Assembly: GCA_903936705.1 (NCBI GenBank)
Contig: CAIZWN010000035.1
Coordinates: 141,393 to 205,392 of the forward strand
DNA: 64,000 bases
Direction of reading: 5' to 3'
Source: an uncultured Myxococcales bacterium
GTDB taxonomy: Bacteria > Myxococcota_A > UBA9042 > DTJE01
The position numbers and the translations under genes are program-made. This document shows positions 36,387 through 45,301 of the stretch, in pieces (the stretch's first letter is position 1; each line of letters opens with the position of its first letter). The notes under the pieces are model-generated. The model made no database searches. It was not told the DNA's origin and saw nothing but the letters and a program-made list of their open reading frames with translations.

Positions 36387-37661
36387 ATGGACGACACAGA
36401 CACCCTCGACGTTCTTGACGGGCTGCAGCGAACCGGGATCCGGCCGGGTCTTTCCAGGATCCGGCGCCTGGTGGCTCGCCTGGGCCACCCCGAAAGGCAG
36501 TTCCCCTCGGTCCTTATCACCGGAACAAATGGCAAGGGTTCGACCGCGGCGTTTCTTGAAGCGATCCTTCGCGAGGCCGGCCACCGGACCGGCCGCTTCA
36601 CCTCGCCTCACCTTGTGGACGTGCGCGAGCGAATCACGATCGACGGCGGGCTCATCGATGCCACGACCTTCCTGGCGCTGGGCCGGGAGGTGCGTGACGC
36701 CATGGCTCGCGGCCGGACCCAGGTGAGGGCAACCTTTTTCGAGGCCCTGACCGCTATCGGCTTTCTGGCCTTCGCACGGGCACAGGTGGACATCGCCGTT
36801 GTCGAGGTCGGGATGGGCGGGCGGTTCGATTCGACCAACGTTTGCGACCCACTGGTCAGCATCCTGACCAACGTGACGCTGGACCACGTTTCATTCCTGG
36901 GTTCCACCGTCGAGGCCATCGCGGCCGAAAAAGTAGGCGTGGCTCGGCCGGGACGCGTGCTTGTTACCGCGGTCGAGGACGGCTTGTACCTGCGGGTCGT
37001 CGGGCCGGCCCTTGCCAAGCTGGGCGGAACGTCCCTGCGGGCGGACCGTGACTTCCACTCCCGACGCAGGCCCGACGGAAGACTGGATTTTGCCCAGGAA
37101 TCAAGGCAACTGGATGGAGTGGTCCTGGGTCTGGCCGGTGCGTTCCAGTGCGAAAACGCGGCGCTTGCTGTTGCGGCGGCCCTCGCCCTGTCGGACACCG
37201 GGTTGGCGGTTGCAGACGAGGCCATCAGGGCCGGTCTAGGAGCAACCGTGTGGCCAGGCCGCATGCAGACCGTACGGGAGCGGCCTCGGGTGATCCTGGA
37301 CGGCTGTCACAACCCCGGCGCCGCGCTGCGCGTGGCACAGACGCTGCTGGCCGACCCTCCCACGCGCCCCCTGGTGATGGTCTATGGAAGCCGGCCGGAC
37401 AAGGATGCAAGGTCAGTCCTGGGGCTGCTGGCGCCTCTTTGCGACGCAATCATCACGACCCGCATACCCGGACTTACGGATCCCACCGAGGCTGCCGCGA
37501 TGTCTCGCGAGATCGTCGGCGACGGAAGATTCGTCGAGGTGCGAAAGGACTTGCATGAAGCGATCGTCACGGCACTTGCCCTGGCCGGTGCCGAAGGGAC
37601 CGTGCTGGTGACGGGTTCCTTGTACCTTGTGGGGGCCGTCCTGGCTTCAAAGCCCTGGTAG
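36387..37661 (+). CDS. folC: Folylpolyglutamate synthase / dihydrofolate synthase
   Basis: Mur-ligase-fold enzyme adding glutamate to (dihydro)folate in the cytoplasm. The 424-residue protein has the P-loop [17 protein letters not shown] (near residue 45), [50 protein letters not shown] and [19 protein letters not shown], all classical FolC signatures. Whether it has both activities cannot be told. It starts 2 bp after rpoD, so it is co-transcribed with the replication and transcription genes. It ends 8 bp before the converging DUF4442 gene. Confidence 0.96.
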   Translation: MDDTDTLDVLDGLQRTGIRPGLSRIRRLVARLGHPERQFPSVLITGTNGKGSTAAFLEAILREAGHRTGRFTSPHLVDVRERITIDGGLIDATTFLALGREVRDAMARGRTQVRATFFEALTAIGFLAFARAQVDIAVVEVGMGGRFDSTNVCDPLVSILTNVTLDHVSFLGSTVEAIAAEKVGVARPGRVLVTAVEDGLYLRVVGPALAKLGGTSLRADRDFHSRRRPDGRLDFAQESRQLDGVVLGLAGAFQCENAALAVAAALALSDTGLAVADEAIRAGLGATVWPGRMQTVRERPRVILDGCHNPGAALRVAQTLLADPPTRPLVMVYGSRPDKDARSVLGLLAPLCDAIITTRIPGLTDPTEAAAMSREIVGDGRFVEVRKDLHEAIVTALALAGAEGTVLVTGSLYLVGAVLASKPW

Positions 37662-37669
37662 AACCCGAG

Positions 37670-38125
37670 TCATTCGATTTCCACGACCCACGTAGCCTTC
37701 ACGGTTGTGACCACTTCCCCGTCGGCATCACGCACCTCGGAAGTGGCGACGACTTCGTGGCGTCCAGGCCTGCCAGGAAGCTGAGCACGCCCTGTCGCGG
37801 TCACCTCGCCGCGCGCCTTCCGGAGGTACTCGACTTCAAGGTGACGCAGGATCATCCGTCCAGTTCCAGAAATGGCGCCAATGATCGCCAGACCTGTCGA
37901 AAATTCGCCCACGTTGGCCAGGGCTATTGCATGCAGGGACTCTAGATGGTTGCGAACCCGGCGCCGGTCCGGAAGCCGCACGATCGCCTCGCCATCCGTA
38001 ATGGACATCACCTCGGCCCCGGTCGTACCGGTATAGGGGATGTACAAGCCCAGCGCACGCGAAAACAGAAGGCGCCCGCCCGGCACCCTGCAGGCCTGCT
38101 CGAACCACTTTCGTACCGGATGCAT
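37670..38125 (-). CDS. DUF4442 hotdog-fold protein
   Basis: A 151-residue protein with the DUF4442 pattern: [50 protein letters not shown], then strands ending in [24 protein letters not shown]. The N-H-x-x-S-x-H-A segment corresponds to the active-site helix of thioesterase-like hotdog proteins, so an acyl-CoA or acyl-carrier thioesterase role is possible but unproven. GGAGG lies 5 bases before the ATG. The gene is divergent from the FKBP gene, with a 129-bp shared intergenic region. Confidence 0.85.
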   Translation of the reverse strand: MHPVRKWFEQACRVPGGRLLFSRALGLYIPYTGTTGAEVMSITDGEAIVRLPDRRRVRNHLESLHAIALANVGEFSTGLAIIGAISGTGRMILRHLEVEYLRKARGEVTATGRAQLPGRPGRHEVVATSEVRDADGEVVTTVKATWVVEIE

Positions 38126-38210
38126 CGTGACCTCCGATTCGGCGCCGACACTGTCGCCGGTTGCCTGGATGCCGTCAAGATGGCAGGGAGGCTTGACAAC
38201 TCACTCCCTT

Positions 38211-38230
38211 CCGGCGGAACCTTCCGCCGG
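38211..38230. repeat. Perfect inverted repeat (hairpin) upstream of the FKBP gene
   Basis: CCGGCGGAA and TTCCGCCGG are perfect 9-bp arms separated by CC. In RNA this folds as an 8-bp stem with a 4-base loop. It sits 24 bp before the FKBP start codon and 12 bp after a TTGACA box (38193-38198), in the divergent DUF4442/FKBP spacer. No U-tract follows, so it is more likely an operator or leader hairpin than a terminator. Confidence 0.5.
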
Positions 38231-38254
38231 TTGTCCCTTGAGCAGGAGGGTTCC

Positions 38255-38800
38255 ATGATCGCACGTACGTTACCGTTCCTCGCAGCCGCCGTTCTGGTTT
38301 CGACGGCATGCAAGGGTTCGACCGAAGAGGCCGCAAAGCCTGCTGAATCGGCGAAACCCGCAGCAGCCATAGCGGCCAATCCGGCCGTGCAGAACGCCAC
38401 GGCCGCAGCTGTGGCTCAACCCCCAGCCGCAGTGCCGGCAGGGAAGGAGGGTTCCGTGCAGAAGGTAACCACACCGTCTGGTCTGCAGTACGAAGAGATT
38501 ATTGTGGGCACTGGCGCGCAGCCGACAGCCGGCCAGACCGTGGTAGTCCACTACACGGGCACGCTGACGGACGGCAAGAAGTTCGACTCGTCGGTAGACC
38601 GAGGCCAGCCGTTCAAGTTCGTTCTTGGTCGCGGCATGGTCATCAAGGGCTGGGATGAAGGCCTGTCCACGATGAAAGTCGGCGGCAAGCGCAAGCTGAC
38701 AATCCCGCCAGACCTGGGCTACGGCGCCCGCGGCGCAGGTGGGGTCATCCCCCCGAACGCCACCCTCGTCTTCGACGTCGAGTTGATCGCTGTCCAGTAA
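38255..38800 (+). CDS. FKBP-type peptidyl-prolyl cis-trans isomerase, exported
   Basis: A 181-residue protein. N-terminal export signal with possible lipidation site ([11 protein letters not shown], a non-ideal lipobox), then an Ala/Pro-rich linker, then one FKBP domain from about residue 75 to the end: [71 protein letters not shown] and [14 protein letters not shown]. The active-site residues of the family (Y, F/D, V-I-x-G-W, Y) appear to be intact. It probably assists folding of exported proteins at the membrane. The ATG at 38255 has AGGAGG upstream; an earlier in-frame start would run over the divergent promoter region. Confidence 0.95.
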   Translation: MIARTLPFLAAAVLVSTACKGSTEEAAKPAESAKPAAAIAANPAVQNATAAAVAQPPAAVPAGKEGSVQKVTTPSGLQYEEIIVGTGAQPTAGQTVVVHYTGTLTDGKKFDSSVDRGQPFKFVLGRGMVIKGWDEGLSTMKVGGKRKLTIPPDLGYGARGAGGVIPPNATLVFDVELIAVQ

Positions 38801-38804
38801 TTTC

Positions 38805-41603
38805 TCAATTTATCGCGCGCACCTCGATTTCCGTGTGCATCGTCACGCTTTCGCCAGCCTGCAGTAACGTGCGCTGACCGAAAACCTCCATTTCCAGATC
38901 CTGCAACTCGACCGGGTACGAGTACAACTGGGTGAAGTCCACCTCGGCCGGCGTGAACCGGTGGGTCAGGCGCAGGCCCTTGCTGCCGGTGAACGTCCAC
39001 TCGCCGGCGGGGGTCAGTCCCTTGCGAAAGGTCTGGCCCTCGCGCATGCCAGCCACCACGCCTTCCATGTCCTGTTCAACCGGAACGCCGTCGCGACCCG
39101 TGAACGCCACCCGCGTCGTTGAAACGTCACCCAGGTCCATTTCGAAATGGCTGCGCAGGCGCGTTTCCCGTGCGTCCGGCCCCGGGTTCGTGACCGTGGA
39201 CGTGATGCGCAGGATCGGCTGGTCGGGGTCCAGGGTCATCGTGCGCGCCAGGTCCATCCCGTCGAAGGTCTTCAGGCTGATCGTTATCGAACGTTCGGTC
39301 ACGCCGCTTTCATTGCCCGGCTCGACCCAGCCGAAGAAGTTGAAGCCCTCGCCAACCCGGTCTTCCAGGCCCCCGGCGAAGGGGTAGAACAGGCCCGGGC
39401 GCCGGTCGTACGCCGTCAGGATGTTTCCACTCGCTCGATCCGTGATCCTGAGTGCACGTCCGGCCAGAGCAGGCACTACGTCCACTTCCAGCCCGGCGTT
39501 CCGGATCGTCCTGACCTGCTGGTCCACGCCCAGGATGACGTACAGCAAAGTCATGGTGTCGGGGCTGCCCTGAGCCTCGCGAATCGACCTGAACCCATGC
39601 GCGTTCAACATATCGATGAACGCCAGCACCTCGTCGAATGCAGCCTGGCCGGGATTCCAGCGCAGCCAACCGTCCTCGATGCGATAGCCGTTTCGCGGGT
39701 AGAAGCGGGCATAAGCCAGCGGCATCGCGGCCACCTGCACACGGTCCAGCAGCACCGGGTCGTCGGCAACCATCTTGACTGCCTCGGCGAACAAGGCCTC
39801 GCCGGTCACGACTACGTCCTCGGTCAGGTAACCCTGGGCCGGGTTCGTGTACAGGTGCATGTGGATGTTTTCCTTGTCCACCTTGTCCTGCAACAGGCGG
39901 ATCCAGTCGTAGATTGGCCCCCACGCCGCGCCATAATAGTCCTCCAGAAAACGGCGAATCAGGCGGTCCGGATCCTGCGATGGGTTCCACAACAACTTCA
40001 TGCCGAACCACGGCCGCAGCAGGCTGAACTCGCCGCCACCACCCTGACTCATGCCCTGCAGGAACATGCCCTCGACCCCGATTTCACGATAGAAGCGCAG
40101 GTTGTCGGCAAGTGCGAAAAAGTTCGGGAAGGGCGCGTAGTAGTGCATGAAGTCCACGATGTAGTGCCAGATGTACAGGTGGTTCGTCAGAACGCTCCAC
40201 GCCAGCGCACGGCGCTTGTAGTCGGCGTTCTTGTCGCATGTACGAATCGGATGGCTGTCGCACGACGGGTACATGTGGCACAGCCAGATCGCCACGTTCG
40301 GGTGGATCTCCAGGCCGACGGGAGGCTCCTCGGTGTACATGTAGGCCAACGTGCCGATCTGCTTGTCCGGATAAACCGCGCTGGTGCGCCTGGCCAGTTC
40401 GCTGACGAACCAGAACTGGGTGCCTCCGTCGGTGCCGTACAACTTGTTCATCGCCTTGCACTTGTCGCACTCGCACACGTTGTACCGGTCCTGCTGGCTG
40501 AAGTTGTGCTGACGAACGTGCGGCATAGACTCCATACGGGCCAGCATCCGTTCGTAGACGATTTCCATGACGTCCGGGTTGGTCAGGCACAACTGGGTCT
40601 CCTCGCGAATCCGGACGCCCCCGATCTCGCTGAAGTATTCGGGGTGCGTGTCGAAGAACTCGTCGGGCGAAATGAATGTGAAGTAGCTGTGCGCCTGCCC
40701 ATCGTTGCCGTGTTCGAGGCCCCATACGGCATCCGGCCCATCGCCGCCATCGTTTTCCCCCTGGTGGACCCTGAATCCGTGATCCCCGCCTGGCCATGTG
40801 TATCGAGTCGAACGCCAGTTGAATGCAGGCTGGACCGTGCGGTCCGCTGCATCCGGGAATACGACGTTTGCAACCTTCGGCACAATCGTCACACCAGGGG
40901 CGGTCCAGCGAACCTTCAATGCCTCCTCGACGAACCGGTGAACGCCGTACATTGTTCCGGCACCTGGGGTACCGGCGATGACGACGTGTGGCGGAATAGC
41001 GCGCATTACGTATCCCTGCTCGCCGATGTCGGCTGCAGCCGGATCCACGCCCAGATCCTTTGCTGCGGCACCCTGGCCGACAACTATGCGCGGCTGGTTC
41101 ATCGTTTCCGGTGCGGCGACGATCGGGAGCGTCAGACCTGTAGCCTCCAGAAACAGCGCCTGCATCTCGGTGGCCGCGTTCCTTTCCGAAGGGCTGGCGT
41201 CGTCGGCGACCACTATTACGTGCAGGCTGACACCGTCCTTCACGATGTTGAAGGACGGGACGGGCGGGCCGCTGTCCTCGAAGACATCGGAGTAGTCGCG
41301 CCCAGGATCTATTGCCGGCACGTCCAGGGCGTCGGGGGACGCAGGTTCGTCGACGCCGCCGTCGGTCACAAACAGGTCCTCGCCCGGATCAACAATGGGT
41401 ACCTCAAGGGGTACCTCGGACAGCACCTCGGGCGGCGCGTCAGGCGGCACCTCCGGCAGCACGTCAGGTAACGACCCGAAGTCAGCGACATCCGCGCCGG
41501 GCCCAGGCGCGTCCGCAGTGGAGGACCCTCCCCCACCGCAAGAAAACGCGGCTCCAATCACCAGCACCCAGAGCACGAAGACAAGCAGACGGACATCTCG
41601 CAC
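38805..41603 (-). CDS. DUF4838 lipoprotein, glycoside-hydrolase-like
   Basis: A 932-residue lipoprotein (VLVIGAAFSC then GGGGSS). Residues ~40-115 are a Pro/Glu/Asp-rich spacer (DVLPEVPPDAPPEVLSEVPL). A small N-terminal domain (FNIVKDGVSLHVIVVADDAS...VVGQGAAAKDLG) precedes a DUF4838-type barrel: SYFTFISPDEFFDTHPEYFS, ETQLCLTNPDVMEIVYERM and HNFSQQDRYNVCECDKCKAM. DUF4838 proteins are related to alpha-glucuronidase-type glycosidases; active-site residues were not verified. The C-terminal ~200 residues look like beta-sandwich. GTG start with GGAGG 7 bases upstream. Probably a surface polysaccharide-degrading or binding protein; single gene, divergent from the 41.7-kb operon. Confidence 0.85.
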   Translation of the reverse strand: MRDVRLLVFVLWVLVIGAAFSCGGGGSSTADAPGPGADVADFGSLPDVLPEVPPDAPPEVLSEVPLEVPIVDPGEDLFVTDGGVDEPASPDALDVPAIDPGRDYSDVFEDSGPPVPSFNIVKDGVSLHVIVVADDASPSERNAATEMQALFLEATGLTLPIVAAPETMNQPRIVVGQGAAAKDLGVDPAAADIGEQGYVMRAIPPHVVIAGTPGAGTMYGVHRFVEEALKVRWTAPGVTIVPKVANVVFPDAADRTVQPAFNWRSTRYTWPGGDHGFRVHQGENDGGDGPDAVWGLEHGNDGQAHSYFTFISPDEFFDTHPEYFSEIGGVRIREETQLCLTNPDVMEIVYERMLARMESMPHVRQHNFSQQDRYNVCECDKCKAMNKLYGTDGGTQFWFVSELARRTSAVYPDKQIGTLAYMYTEEPPVGLEIHPNVAIWLCHMYPSCDSHPIRTCDKNADYKRRALAWSVLTNHLYIWHYIVDFMHYYAPFPNFFALADNLRFYREIGVEGMFLQGMSQGGGGEFSLLRPWFGMKLLWNPSQDPDRLIRRFLEDYYGAAWGPIYDWIRLLQDKVDKENIHMHLYTNPAQGYLTEDVVVTGEALFAEAVKMVADDPVLLDRVQVAAMPLAYARFYPRNGYRIEDGWLRWNPGQAAFDEVLAFIDMLNAHGFRSIREAQGSPDTMTLLYVILGVDQQVRTIRNAGLEVDVVPALAGRALRITDRASGNILTAYDRRPGLFYPFAGGLEDRVGEGFNFFGWVEPGNESGVTERSITISLKTFDGMDLARTMTLDPDQPILRITSTVTNPGPDARETRLRSHFEMDLGDVSTTRVAFTGRDGVPVEQDMEGVVAGMREGQTFRKGLTPAGEWTFTGSKGLRLTHRFTPAEVDFTQLYSYPVELQDLEMEVFGQRTLLQAGESVTMHTEIEVRAIN

Positions 41604-41694
41604 AACGGGCCTCCGACCTACTGGTCGTGAACAGGGTAGCGACCCGGCGCGCGGAAGAAAAGGACGTAAGTGCAGACTGCAGGTGGACCCTAAT

Positions 41695-41724
41695 TTGACC
41701 GTCCGAGCCGCGCAGGACTAGAAT
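41695..41724 (+). promoter_or_regulatory. Sigma-70 promoter of the 41.7-45.3 kb operon
   Basis: TTGACC (41695-41700), 18-base spacer, TAGAAT (41719-41724): 5/6 matches in each hexamer. It starts transcription about 18 bp upstream of the ATG at 41749, giving a short leader. Confidence 0.65.
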
Positions 41725-41748
41725 CCGCCCGTCGGAACGGGGGTTTCC

Positions 41749-42801
41749 ATGCGCCGCGCCGGGTTCCATTCGACGACTGCCGCCTCGATTGTCGTCGTTT
41801 TTGCCATTCTATTGCCGACAACGGCGCACGCTGAGGAGGCCCCTGCTGAAGGGCTGCCCCAGTGCCCGTCATCCCTTGCCGACGCGATCAGGGCGGTGCC
41901 GTTCGACCCGCTGCCAAAGCAGCTATCCGCTGACTCGCACTTTGTCGTATCCGACGAAAAGGCCCACTGGCTGTTCCATGACGCAGCGAAGGACCGCGGG
42001 GGCGCCCTGATGGGCGTCGGCACCGACCCCAACTACCTGATGGCCGGCTGGGCGCGATCGGAAATTCTTGTTCTGCTGGACTTCGACCAGGTGGTCGTGG
42101 ATCTTCACGCGACGTATCGCGAGATCTTCCTGCACTCTCCGGATGCACGTTCGTTTGTTTCTGCATGGTCCAAGGAACAGTCCATTGTGGTTGAAGGCTG
42201 GCTGGAGGCCGCACACCCGAGCGAGGCTGACCGCAAGCGTGTATTGAAGGCCTTCCGAATGTCCCGAAACCTGGTTGACTGGCGCCTGCACGCGCTGATC
42301 AAGGCGTATCGCGAGGCCGGGGTGGCTACCTTCCTGTCCGACCCCCAGCAGTATCGCCACCTCGTAGACCTCTTTCGTACCGGCCGGGTGTTCGCCATCC
42401 GAGGCGACCTGACTGGGTCGAAGGCTGTGCGTGGAGTTGGAAAGGCGCTGTCGGACGCCGGTATCCCTATGCGTGTCCTTTACCTGTCCAACGCCGAGAA
42501 ATACTTCGAGTTCACGACCGACTACAAGGCAAACATGCGTTCGCTGCCGTTCGACGACCGCAGCGTTGTTCTGCGGACTGGGGGCGGCTGGCATGGCGGG
42601 CTGCCATCACCCGACGGTCTGTACACATATGTGGTGCAGCCAGGGACCAGCTTCCTGGCGTGGATGCAGGAGGATGGTTTCTGCTCGTTCGCGGCCCTGA
42701 TGCTGCGCCGCAAGAACAGCAAGGACATCGCCGGCTTTGCAACACTGGAAGCCTTGCCTTCGGCACGTCGCAAGTCCTCGAAGCCCAAGGGGACACAGTG
42801 A
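41749..42801 (+). CDS. Secreted protein of unknown function
   Basis: A 350-residue protein with a cleavable signal peptide (SIVVVFAILLPTTAHAEE). The mature region has SDSHFVVSDEKAHWLFHDAA, LMGVGTDPNYLMAGWARSEI, LLDFDQVVVDLHATYREIFL and GDLTGSKAVRGVGKALSDAG, followed by MRVLYLSNAEKYFEF. The spacing recalls a nucleotide- or SAM-binding fold, as in some uncharacterised exported proteins of Leptospira and Myxococcota, but I cannot assign a family with confidence. First gene of an operon: its stop overlaps the GTG start of the permease (GTGA). Confidence 0.7.
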   Translation: MRRAGFHSTTAASIVVVFAILLPTTAHAEEAPAEGLPQCPSSLADAIRAVPFDPLPKQLSADSHFVVSDEKAHWLFHDAAKDRGGALMGVGTDPNYLMAGWARSEILVLLDFDQVVVDLHATYREIFLHSPDARSFVSAWSKEQSIVVEGWLEAAHPSEADRKRVLKAFRMSRNLVDWRLHALIKAYREAGVATFLSDPQQYRHLVDLFRTGRVFAIRGDLTGSKAVRGVGKALSDAGIPMRVLYLSNAEKYFEFTTDYKANMRSLPFDDRSVVLRTGGGWHGGLPSPDGLYTYVVQPGTSFLAWMQEDGFCSFAALMLRRKNSKDIAGFATLEALPSARRKSSKPKGTQ

Positions 42802-44336
42802 GCGATGTTCACGAACCGGCATCCGGCACTGATTCCGGGACGCTTGCGGCCGGGACGTCGGGCGTGGCCGTTAGCGCCTCATCGTGCGGAATCTCCCCAC
42901 GCCGTCGCCTGGGATTTGGCGCGTCGCTGGCTCTGATCCTCGGCAACACAGTCGGGGTTGGCATCTTCCTGACCCCGGGAGAGGTCGCCCGGTCTGTCCC
43001 GGACGTCGTCGCATATTTTTCCCTATGGGTCGTTGGCGGACTGATGGCGGCGGCAGGGGCACAGGTCTTCGCCGAACTTGGAGCGCTGTTCCCAAGGGCT
43101 GGAGGCGATTACGTCTTTCTGGATCGAGCGTTCGGAAGGCCGGTAGCCGTTGCGTGGGGGCTGCTGTCGGTCCTGGGGTCGTTCCCGGGGTCCATCGCAG
43201 CACTGGCCGTGGGCGCAGCCTTCACCCTTGAAGCAACTTCGTTCGGCGCTGGCCTGGCGACGCCGCTGTTGACCGTCGGCACATGGTCACTGGCAGGCCG
43301 CGAGCTGGTGGCCCTGGGCGCGGTGGCATTCGTGACCCTGCTGAACATGCGAGGAGTGCACGGAACAGGTCGCGCCCAGCTTGTCCTGGCATGGACACCG
43401 ATAGCCCTGTTCCTGCTGATGGCGCTGTGGGCGATGGTCGAGGGGCTGACTGGCGCGGCCGATGGCCTGCCGGCGGTGGCAGCGTCCCAGCCGCAGGTCG
43501 CTTCAGCGTTGATCCCCGGATCTTCGGGGCTGTCACTTGCGTCACTTGCGTCCGCCTCATGCGCGATCTTCTTCACCTTCTCGGGCTGGAACGTGCTGAC
43601 TTACGTGGGCGGCGAAGTAAAGGCACCTGGCCGCACGATCCCGGCCGCAATCCTGTCGGCGGTCGGCCTGACCGTGATCCTGTACCTTCTGCTGAACGCA
43701 GCCTTCCTGGCGGTTCTGGGGCTGTCTGGCATCGGGACCGTGTCCAACGCAGGGGTCGCGACTGCGCGCCACCTTCTGGGCGAGCGCGGCGCCGACGCGT
43801 TCGCTGTGGTGATGGTGATGGTGATTCTGGCAGGCCTTAATGCCACGGTGATGGCCGGATCGCGTATTGCGATGGCCGTTGGCGCGGACGGGTACCTGTG
43901 GCCTCGCCTGGCGGAACTGCACCCGCGACGGGACACGCCGGTAATGGCGCTGCTGGCCCAGGCGGCACTGTCGGCGGTCCTTGTGCTGACCGGCTCGTTC
44001 TCGTTCCTGGTCACGGTGACCGGGGCAGTGATGATCCTGCTGTCCTGCGTTACCGTGGCCACGATTTTCGTGTTCAGGCGACGGATGGGCCTGGTGCCGC
44101 CGGTCCGCACTCCCGGGTACCCTCTGACCCCTGCGCTGTTCCTGCTGATCGGTGGTCTTGTTCTGGTCACAGGGATGCTGTCGGGCGGACCGTGGGCGCT
44201 GCTGGGGCTGGCGGTGCTGGTGGCGCTGGTCCAGGCGCAGCGTTTCGCGACGCGCTTTCGCCCTTCTAACGGCAAGGGCACCGGGAACGGGACAAGCGCT
44301 GGTTCCTCGGACGCAAATGCCGGGAGGCCGGAATGA
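42798..44336 (+). CDS. APC-family amino acid permease
   Basis: A 512-residue inner-membrane transporter with about 12 transmembrane helices. The first helix carries LALILGNTVGVGIFLTPGEV, the G-x-G-I-F signature of amino acid-polyamine-organocation transporters. IFFTFSGWNVLTYVGGEVKA matches the helix 6 to E-x-K/R-N/A-P region. The C-terminal tail is short, polar and Gly/Ser-rich. GTG at 42798, with AGGGG 6 bases upstream, overlaps the previous stop; the longer reading frame is a shadow of the previous gene. Substrate not predictable. It is coupled to the FGE-fold gene downstream by an ATGA overlap. Confidence 0.93.
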   Translation: MSDVHEPASGTDSGTLAAGTSGVAVSASSCGISPRRRLGFGASLALILGNTVGVGIFLTPGEVARSVPDVVAYFSLWVVGGLMAAAGAQVFAELGALFPRAGGDYVFLDRAFGRPVAVAWGLLSVLGSFPGSIAALAVGAAFTLEATSFGAGLATPLLTVGTWSLAGRELVALGAVAFVTLLNMRGVHGTGRAQLVLAWTPIALFLLMALWAMVEGLTGAADGLPAVAASQPQVASALIPGSSGLSLASLASASCAIFFTFSGWNVLTYVGGEVKAPGRTIPAAILSAVGLTVILYLLLNAAFLAVLGLSGIGTVSNAGVATARHLLGERGADAFAVVMVMVILAGLNATVMAGSRIAMAVGADGYLWPRLAELHPRRDTPVMALLAQAALSAVLVLTGSFSFLVTVTGAVMILLSCVTVATIFVFRRRMGLVPPVRTPGYPLTPALFLLIGGLVLVTGMLSGGPWALLGLAVLVALVQAQRFATRFRPSNGKGTGNGTSAGSSDANAGRPE

Positions 44337-45259
44337 GGAACGCTGGGGCGTCTGCGGCCTTGGTGGCGGTCTTCCTTGCTGTTTCGGCCAGCGCGCATGC
44401 CCAGGGACCAGCCAGCTCGTCAGCCACAGCGACAGCCACAACGACAGTCAGCTTCCCCGACGCCCCCGCAATTCTCCCATGCGGCCCGGTTCCTGCTGGC
44501 ATGGCGTGCATCCCTGGAGGCCCCTTTCTGCGGGGGTCCGACACCGGCCCGATTCACGCCAGCCCGGCCTCGACCATCTTCGTACAGACGTTTCTGATGG
44601 ACCTGAACGAAGTCACGGTTGCCGAGTACCGGGCCTGCATGAAGGCCGGAAAATGCCCCGAAGCCGGCCCACGCTACGTTGACTACGACCGTCCACGCCA
44701 GCCAATTACGGGCGTGTCCTGGTTCGACGCCGTCACCTACTGTCGCGTCAACGGCAAGCACCTGCCCACCGAAGCCGAATGGGAAAAGGCAGCACGCGGT
44801 ACGGACGGACGGCTGTATTCCTGGGGAAACGAGCCTATCAACTGCACCCGCGCAGTTTACATGGACGCATCAGGCCGGTCGTGCGGCGTCCTGAAGCAAC
44901 GCGGCAGCCATCCCGAAAAAGGCCGCCCCCTGGAGGTCGGCTCGCGCCCTCCCGGTCTCTATGGCCTGTACGACATGATCGGCAACTCGTGGGAGTGGAC
45001 GGCCGACTGGTACTCGGACTCCTGGGCCTCGTGCAAAACGGCGTGCGCAGGAATCGACCCGAAGGGACCGTGCGATGGCCGCGAAACCTGCCCCGGGCAC
45101 TTCAAGCGCGTAGTTCGCGGTGGCTCGTGGTACTGGCCCGCCGAATACAACACCGCGGTCTACCGTCGTCCACACGTACCAGCTAACCAGCCAGAATTCC
45201 ACCACTTCGGCTTTCGCTGCGCAGCCAGTCCAGCCGAAGGAAACTTATTGTTGCGTTGA
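44333..45259 (+). CDS. Exported FGE-sulfatase-fold (SUMF1-like) protein, lacking the active-site cysteines
   Basis: A 308-residue protein with signal peptide (VAVFLAVSASAHAQG). The FGE/SUMF1 fold is clear: IPGGPFLRGSD, LMDLNEVTVAEYRACMKAG, PITGVSWFDAVTYCRVNGK, LPTEAEWEKAARG, YDMIGNSWEWTADWY, VVRGGSWYW and FGFRCA. True formylglycine-generating enzymes have a cysteine pair between the RGGSW and GFRCA motifs; here that stretch (about residues 263-293) has none. It may therefore be a structural, binding or otherwise diverged member, not a sulfatase activator. Its many other cysteines (KTACAGIDPKGPC...CPGHF) suggest disulphides outside the cytoplasm. Confidence 0.9.
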   Translation: MRNAGASAALVAVFLAVSASAHAQGPASSSATATATTTVSFPDAPAILPCGPVPAGMACIPGGPFLRGSDTGPIHASPASTIFVQTFLMDLNEVTVAEYRACMKAGKCPEAGPRYVDYDRPRQPITGVSWFDAVTYCRVNGKHLPTEAEWEKAARGTDGRLYSWGNEPINCTRAVYMDASGRSCGVLKQRGSHPEKGRPLEVGSRPPGLYGLYDMIGNSWEWTADWYSDSWASCKTACAGIDPKGPCDGRETCPGHFKRVVRGGSWYWPAEYNTAVYRRPHVPANQPEFHHFGFRCAASPAEGNLLLR

Positions 45260-45301
45260 CGACAGTCGAATCGACATCCACGCCCGAACCGAAAACGGAT
45301 G

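Noticed and set aside
39147..41471. A 774-codon plus-strand open frame opposite the DUF4838 gene
   Set aside because: It is antisense to a gene with clear domains, signal peptide and ribosome-binding site. Its translation shows no motif, and long antisense frames are common in high-GC DNA.
44333..45259. Calling this gene a formylglycine-generating enzyme
   Set aside because: The fold is there, but the active-site cysteine pair between RGGSW and GFRCA is absent and no sulfatase gene is in the window.
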